Positions 15,750-17,465 of a stretch of 17,465 nt of DNA are shown here, one piece after another. Under the pieces are notes generated by a model, which was given only the letters and a program-made list of their open reading frames with translations, ran no database searches and was not told where the DNA came from. The number at the start of each line of letters is the position of its first letter. The stretch's first letter is position 1. This stretch comes from Microcystis aeruginosa W13-11. GTDB taxonomy: Bacteria; Cyanobacteriota; Cyanobacteriia; Cyanobacteriales; Microcystaceae. The stretch spans positions 1-17,465 of the forward strand of contig JAADBR010000090.1 of the NCBI GenBank assembly GCA_009995705.1, written 5' to 3'. The position numbers and the translations under genes are program-made.

Positions 15750-16538
15750 TTAACGACTAACATTGTGAGCGGGGATTTTACTCATGGAATGACCGTTATG
15801 ATTGCCTTTGGTGGGGGCAATAATATTAGCTTCTAAAGCTGAAGTCATCTCGGCCAACATTTCTAGATTAAAACGATAGCCGACGTTGCGGACGGTTTGG
15901 ATTAAATTAGGTTGTCTGGGATCGCTTTCGATTTTTTTCCGCAGAGAGAGAACATGAGTATCAATTGTCCGGGGGTTATCGATTTCCTCGGGCCAAGCGC
16001 GACGCAGTAAATCGGCTCTTGATAGGGGTGTTCCCTCCGCTTGGGCTAAAACGTAGAGTAGGCTAAATTCTTGGGGCGTTAATTCGATATACTCCCCGCG
16101 AAATTGTACCCGTCTTTGGGCTAAATCTATTTTTAATTGTCCATAATCCAAGTGTAGGGGAGCGGCCCTACCGCCTAAACGACGGGTTAACACTTCTACC
16201 CTAGCCATAAATTCTTGCATTCCAAAGGGCTTTTTCAGGTAGTCGTCGGCCCCGGCTTTTAAACCATTGACCACATCTTTTTCGCCATTACGGGCCGAAA
16301 GAATCAGTATTAGAGACTGTTTTTGTTGATAAAGCCAACGGCAGAGTTCGATTCCATCCCCGTCCGGCAAGTCGGAATCGATAATTGCTAAGGTTGGTTG
16401 ACGGTGAAGGAAAACTTGACGCGCACTTTGCAGGTTTGCCGATTGATTGACCAAATAACCGGCCTGTTGCAGATGCCAAGCTAATAGCGATCGCAAGTGC
16501 GGGTTGCCCTCAACAATAGAAATATGGATCGATACCAC
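15750..16538 (-). CDS. OmpR/PhoB-family response regulator
   Basis: This 262-residue two-component response regulator has a receiver domain at residues 4-120 and a winged-helix DNA-binding domain at about 125-228 (ELTPQEFSLLYVLAQ, RTIDTHVLSLRKKIE, IQTVRNVGYRF). The phosphoacceptor is D54 (IIDSDLPDGDG), with S81 and K103 (LKKPFG) as the switch residue and conserved lysine. The acidic pair near the N-terminus, normally DD or ED, is E10-G11 here (IVEGNPHL), so one Mg-binding acid is missing. A tail of about 34 residues follows the DNA-binding domain. The start is GTG at 16536-16538: no in-frame ATG exists between it and the upstream stop, and the receiver fold begins immediately. No histidine kinase is adjacent, so this is an orphan regulator. 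I cannot assign it to a named regulator such as RpaA or RpaB. Confidence 0.9.
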   Translation of the reverse strand: MVSIHISIVEGNPHLRSLLAWHLQQAGYLVNQSANLQSARQVFLHRQPTLAIIDSDLPDGDGIELCRWLYQQKQSLILILSARNGEKDVVNGLKAGADDYLKKPFGMQEFMARVEVLTRRLGGRAAPLHLDYGQLKIDLAQRRVQFRGEYIELTPQEFSLLYVLAQAEGTPLSRADLLRRAWPEEIDNPRTIDTHVLSLRKKIESDPRQPNLIQTVRNVGYRFNLEMLAEMTSALEANIIAPTKGNHNGHSMSKIPAHNVSR

Positions 16539-16604
16539 TTGAGTTTCTGCCCCATTACTGCACAGATTGACACATTGTTAGGGTATCAGAATTAATGTCA
16601 AGAT

Positions 16605-16622
16605 GTTGTAACAATCGTAACA
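16605..16622 (-). promoter_or_regulatory. Direct repeat upstream of the response regulator (HLR1-like)
   Basis: GTAACA at 16608-16613 and 16617-16622 is repeated with a 9-bp period. On the gene strand this reads GTTACGATTGTTACAAC, close to the HLR1 pattern bound by RpaB (two GTTACA-like halves with a 10-bp period) but one base shorter. It lies about 70 bases upstream of the GTG start, a plausible operator position for an OmpR-type regulator. Confidence 0.3.
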
Positions 16623-16659
16623 TTCGCCGGCAGTCAGACTTCGGTGTGAGACTTCAGAG

Positions 16660-16684
16660 GTTCGGCGAGCTCACTGATGCGAAC
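16660..16684. repeat. Degenerate GTTCGGCGAGCTC..CGAAC palindromic repeat
   Basis: GTTCG at 16660-16664 and CGAAC at 16680-16684 flank GCGAGCTCACTGATG. It resembles a diverged member of the TTCGACAAGCTCAGTGA family seen at 6537-6867, written in the opposite orientation. Confidence 0.5.
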
Positions 16685-16812
16685 GCTTTTTTCTTCCTAA
16701 TAAAGTCTGGTAAATCCCTGATAGATAGACGTTTCAGCGTTTCAATCGGAACTCACTTGTGTGAAAACCGCTATGATTCACAATTTGTAACTTATATATC
16801 CTCGAAAACGTC

Positions 16813-16842
16813 TTGACAATCGAACCCCATTCCGAGTACCAT
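16813..16842 (+). promoter_or_regulatory. Candidate promoter for the downstream PPC-type gene
   Basis: A perfect -35 box TTGACA (16813-16818) and TACCAT (16837-16842, four of six to TATAAT) are separated by 18 bases. If used, the transcript would have a leader of about 325 bases before the ATG at 17175. Confidence 0.4.
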
Positions 16843-17174
16843 AGGAAGCGGGATCAGAAGAGTAGTGTAATCCAAATTCAAAGTCGGTCTATATAGTGTT
16901 TTTTGCGCTAGTAATTTGTCGCTGACTTTTGCCAGTAATCGCCTTAATTCCCTTTCCTGTGCCTAATTCTGGTGAAAACTGCGATAGCTCTGGCGGGTAA
17001 TGCAATTTGAGTTGGTCTAGTCTTTTGAGGACTTACCCAAAAGCTGGCAGCTAAGACGTACTTAGGTAGCGTCTCAACGGGCAGTTTAACTTACGAATGG
17101 CTTATTGTCTGTCGGCTCAGATATTATTGATTGTTCTCTCAGCCATTTAACCAGTAGAAAACGACCAGAACACC

Positions 17175-17465
17175 ATGATAGATAACTTTGCGACCAATGA
17201 CCTCTATAACTATATAGATGGTATAGATTCCTCAGATTTTCAGAAATTCCTAGCGGGGAATAAGTCATCGATTTTTCCCGCCATAGCCACTAATCGAGCC
17301 ACATCTCTTTTCAAAGAAGAAGTAGAGAGCCTTGATTTTACTATCTTAGATAACACCTTAGCAACGGCCCGCGCTATCACCATTGGGGCAACCCCCACCA
17401 GCTACAGCGATTTTGTTGGTTCTACGGACACCAATGATTACTATCGTTTTAGTGTGGGAGCCACC
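17175..17465 (+). CDS. Probable secreted protein with PPC-like domain, partial (N-terminal 97 residues)
   Basis: The frame opens at ATG 17175, the first start after an in-frame TAA, and runs to the window edge. The start MIDNFATNDLYNYIDGIDSS is hydrophilic, with no signal peptide. From about residue 62 the text LDNTLATARAITIG, then DFVGSTDTNDYYRFSVGA, matches the opening of a bacterial pre-peptidase C-terminal (PPC) domain as found in many large cyanobacterial exoproteins, proteases and calcium-binding repeat proteins exported by type I systems. The enzymatic part, if any, lies outside the window. No HIP1 site or repeat is seen in the visible piece. The domain call is by motif recognition and moderately sure; the overall function is unknown. 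Confidence 0.65.
   Translation, partial: MIDNFATNDLYNYIDGIDSSDFQKFLAGNKSSIFPAIATNRATSLFKEEVESLDFTILDNTLATARAITIGATPTSYSDFVGSTDTNDYYRFSVGAT

Larger units (their letters stand above)
16539..17174. other. Long intergenic stretch with repeats and a candidate promoter
   Basis: I find no convincing gene in these 636 bases. They hold a direct repeat of GTAACA (16608-16622), a degenerate palindromic repeat (16660-16684), a candidate promoter (16813-16842) and small hairpin-forming sequences near 17043-17074 in what would be the leader of the downstream gene. Confidence 0.5.

Noticed and set aside
16595..16816. Open frame of 73 codons upstream of the PPC-type gene
   Set aside because: There is no recognisable motif, it contains a dispersed repeat, and it shows no coding character; treated as chance.
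17040..17080. Possible tRNA-like fold
   Set aside because: The small stems do not assemble into a cloverleaf, and there is no T-loop consensus or acceptor pairing. No tRNA or rRNA gene was recognised anywhere in the window.

Overview
The window looks like a cyanobacterial chromosome, probably Microcystis or a close relative. Seven copies of the HIP1 octamer GCGATCGC occur in 17.5 kb, far above the chance expectation of about 0.3. The order rimP-nusA-ylxR-infB, the short NusA without C-terminal repeats, a class I photolyase, a photosynthetic-lineage FtsH and abundant short palindromic intergenic repeats all fit. The genus is an inference; the phylum is well supported.

Left part (1-2393), accessory: the 5' part of an Rpn/PD-(D/E)XK nuclease-like gene on the minus strand; then an antitoxin gene overlapping a PIN-domain toxin gene that carries an in-frame TAA at codon 24; then about 630 bp of hairpin-rich, AT-rich non-coding DNA.

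Centre-left (2394-8187): an RND transporter of 889 residues in which both docking-domain halves appear to be missing; a convergent photolyase gene; a repeat-laden gap holding a decayed insertion-sequence fragment; an alpha-type carbonic anhydrase gene broken by two +1 frameshifts; and a small cyanobacterial membrane protein.

Centre-right (8298-13589), conserved core: minus-strand operon rimP, nusA, ylxR, infB, probably extending into the membrane protein gene. Together these encode a 30S maturation factor, a transcription elongation/termination factor, an RNA-binding protein and translation initiation factor IF-2. A terminator-like hairpin lies just upstream of the rimP start codon and could act as an attenuator.

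Right part (13769-17465): ftsH on the plus strand, a convergent OmpR-type response regulator with a GTG start and an atypical acidic pocket, a 636-bp non-coding stretch, and the start of a probable secreted protein with a PPC-like domain.

I found no convincing novel multi-gene system. The strongest unusual signals are: one 20-bp repeat unit present three times inside two essential or transport genes and read in three different frames; the symmetrical loss of docking subdomains in the RND pump; two recently broken genes (toxin and carbonic anhydrase); a nested two-arm repeat expansion; and the putative rimP leader attenuator.
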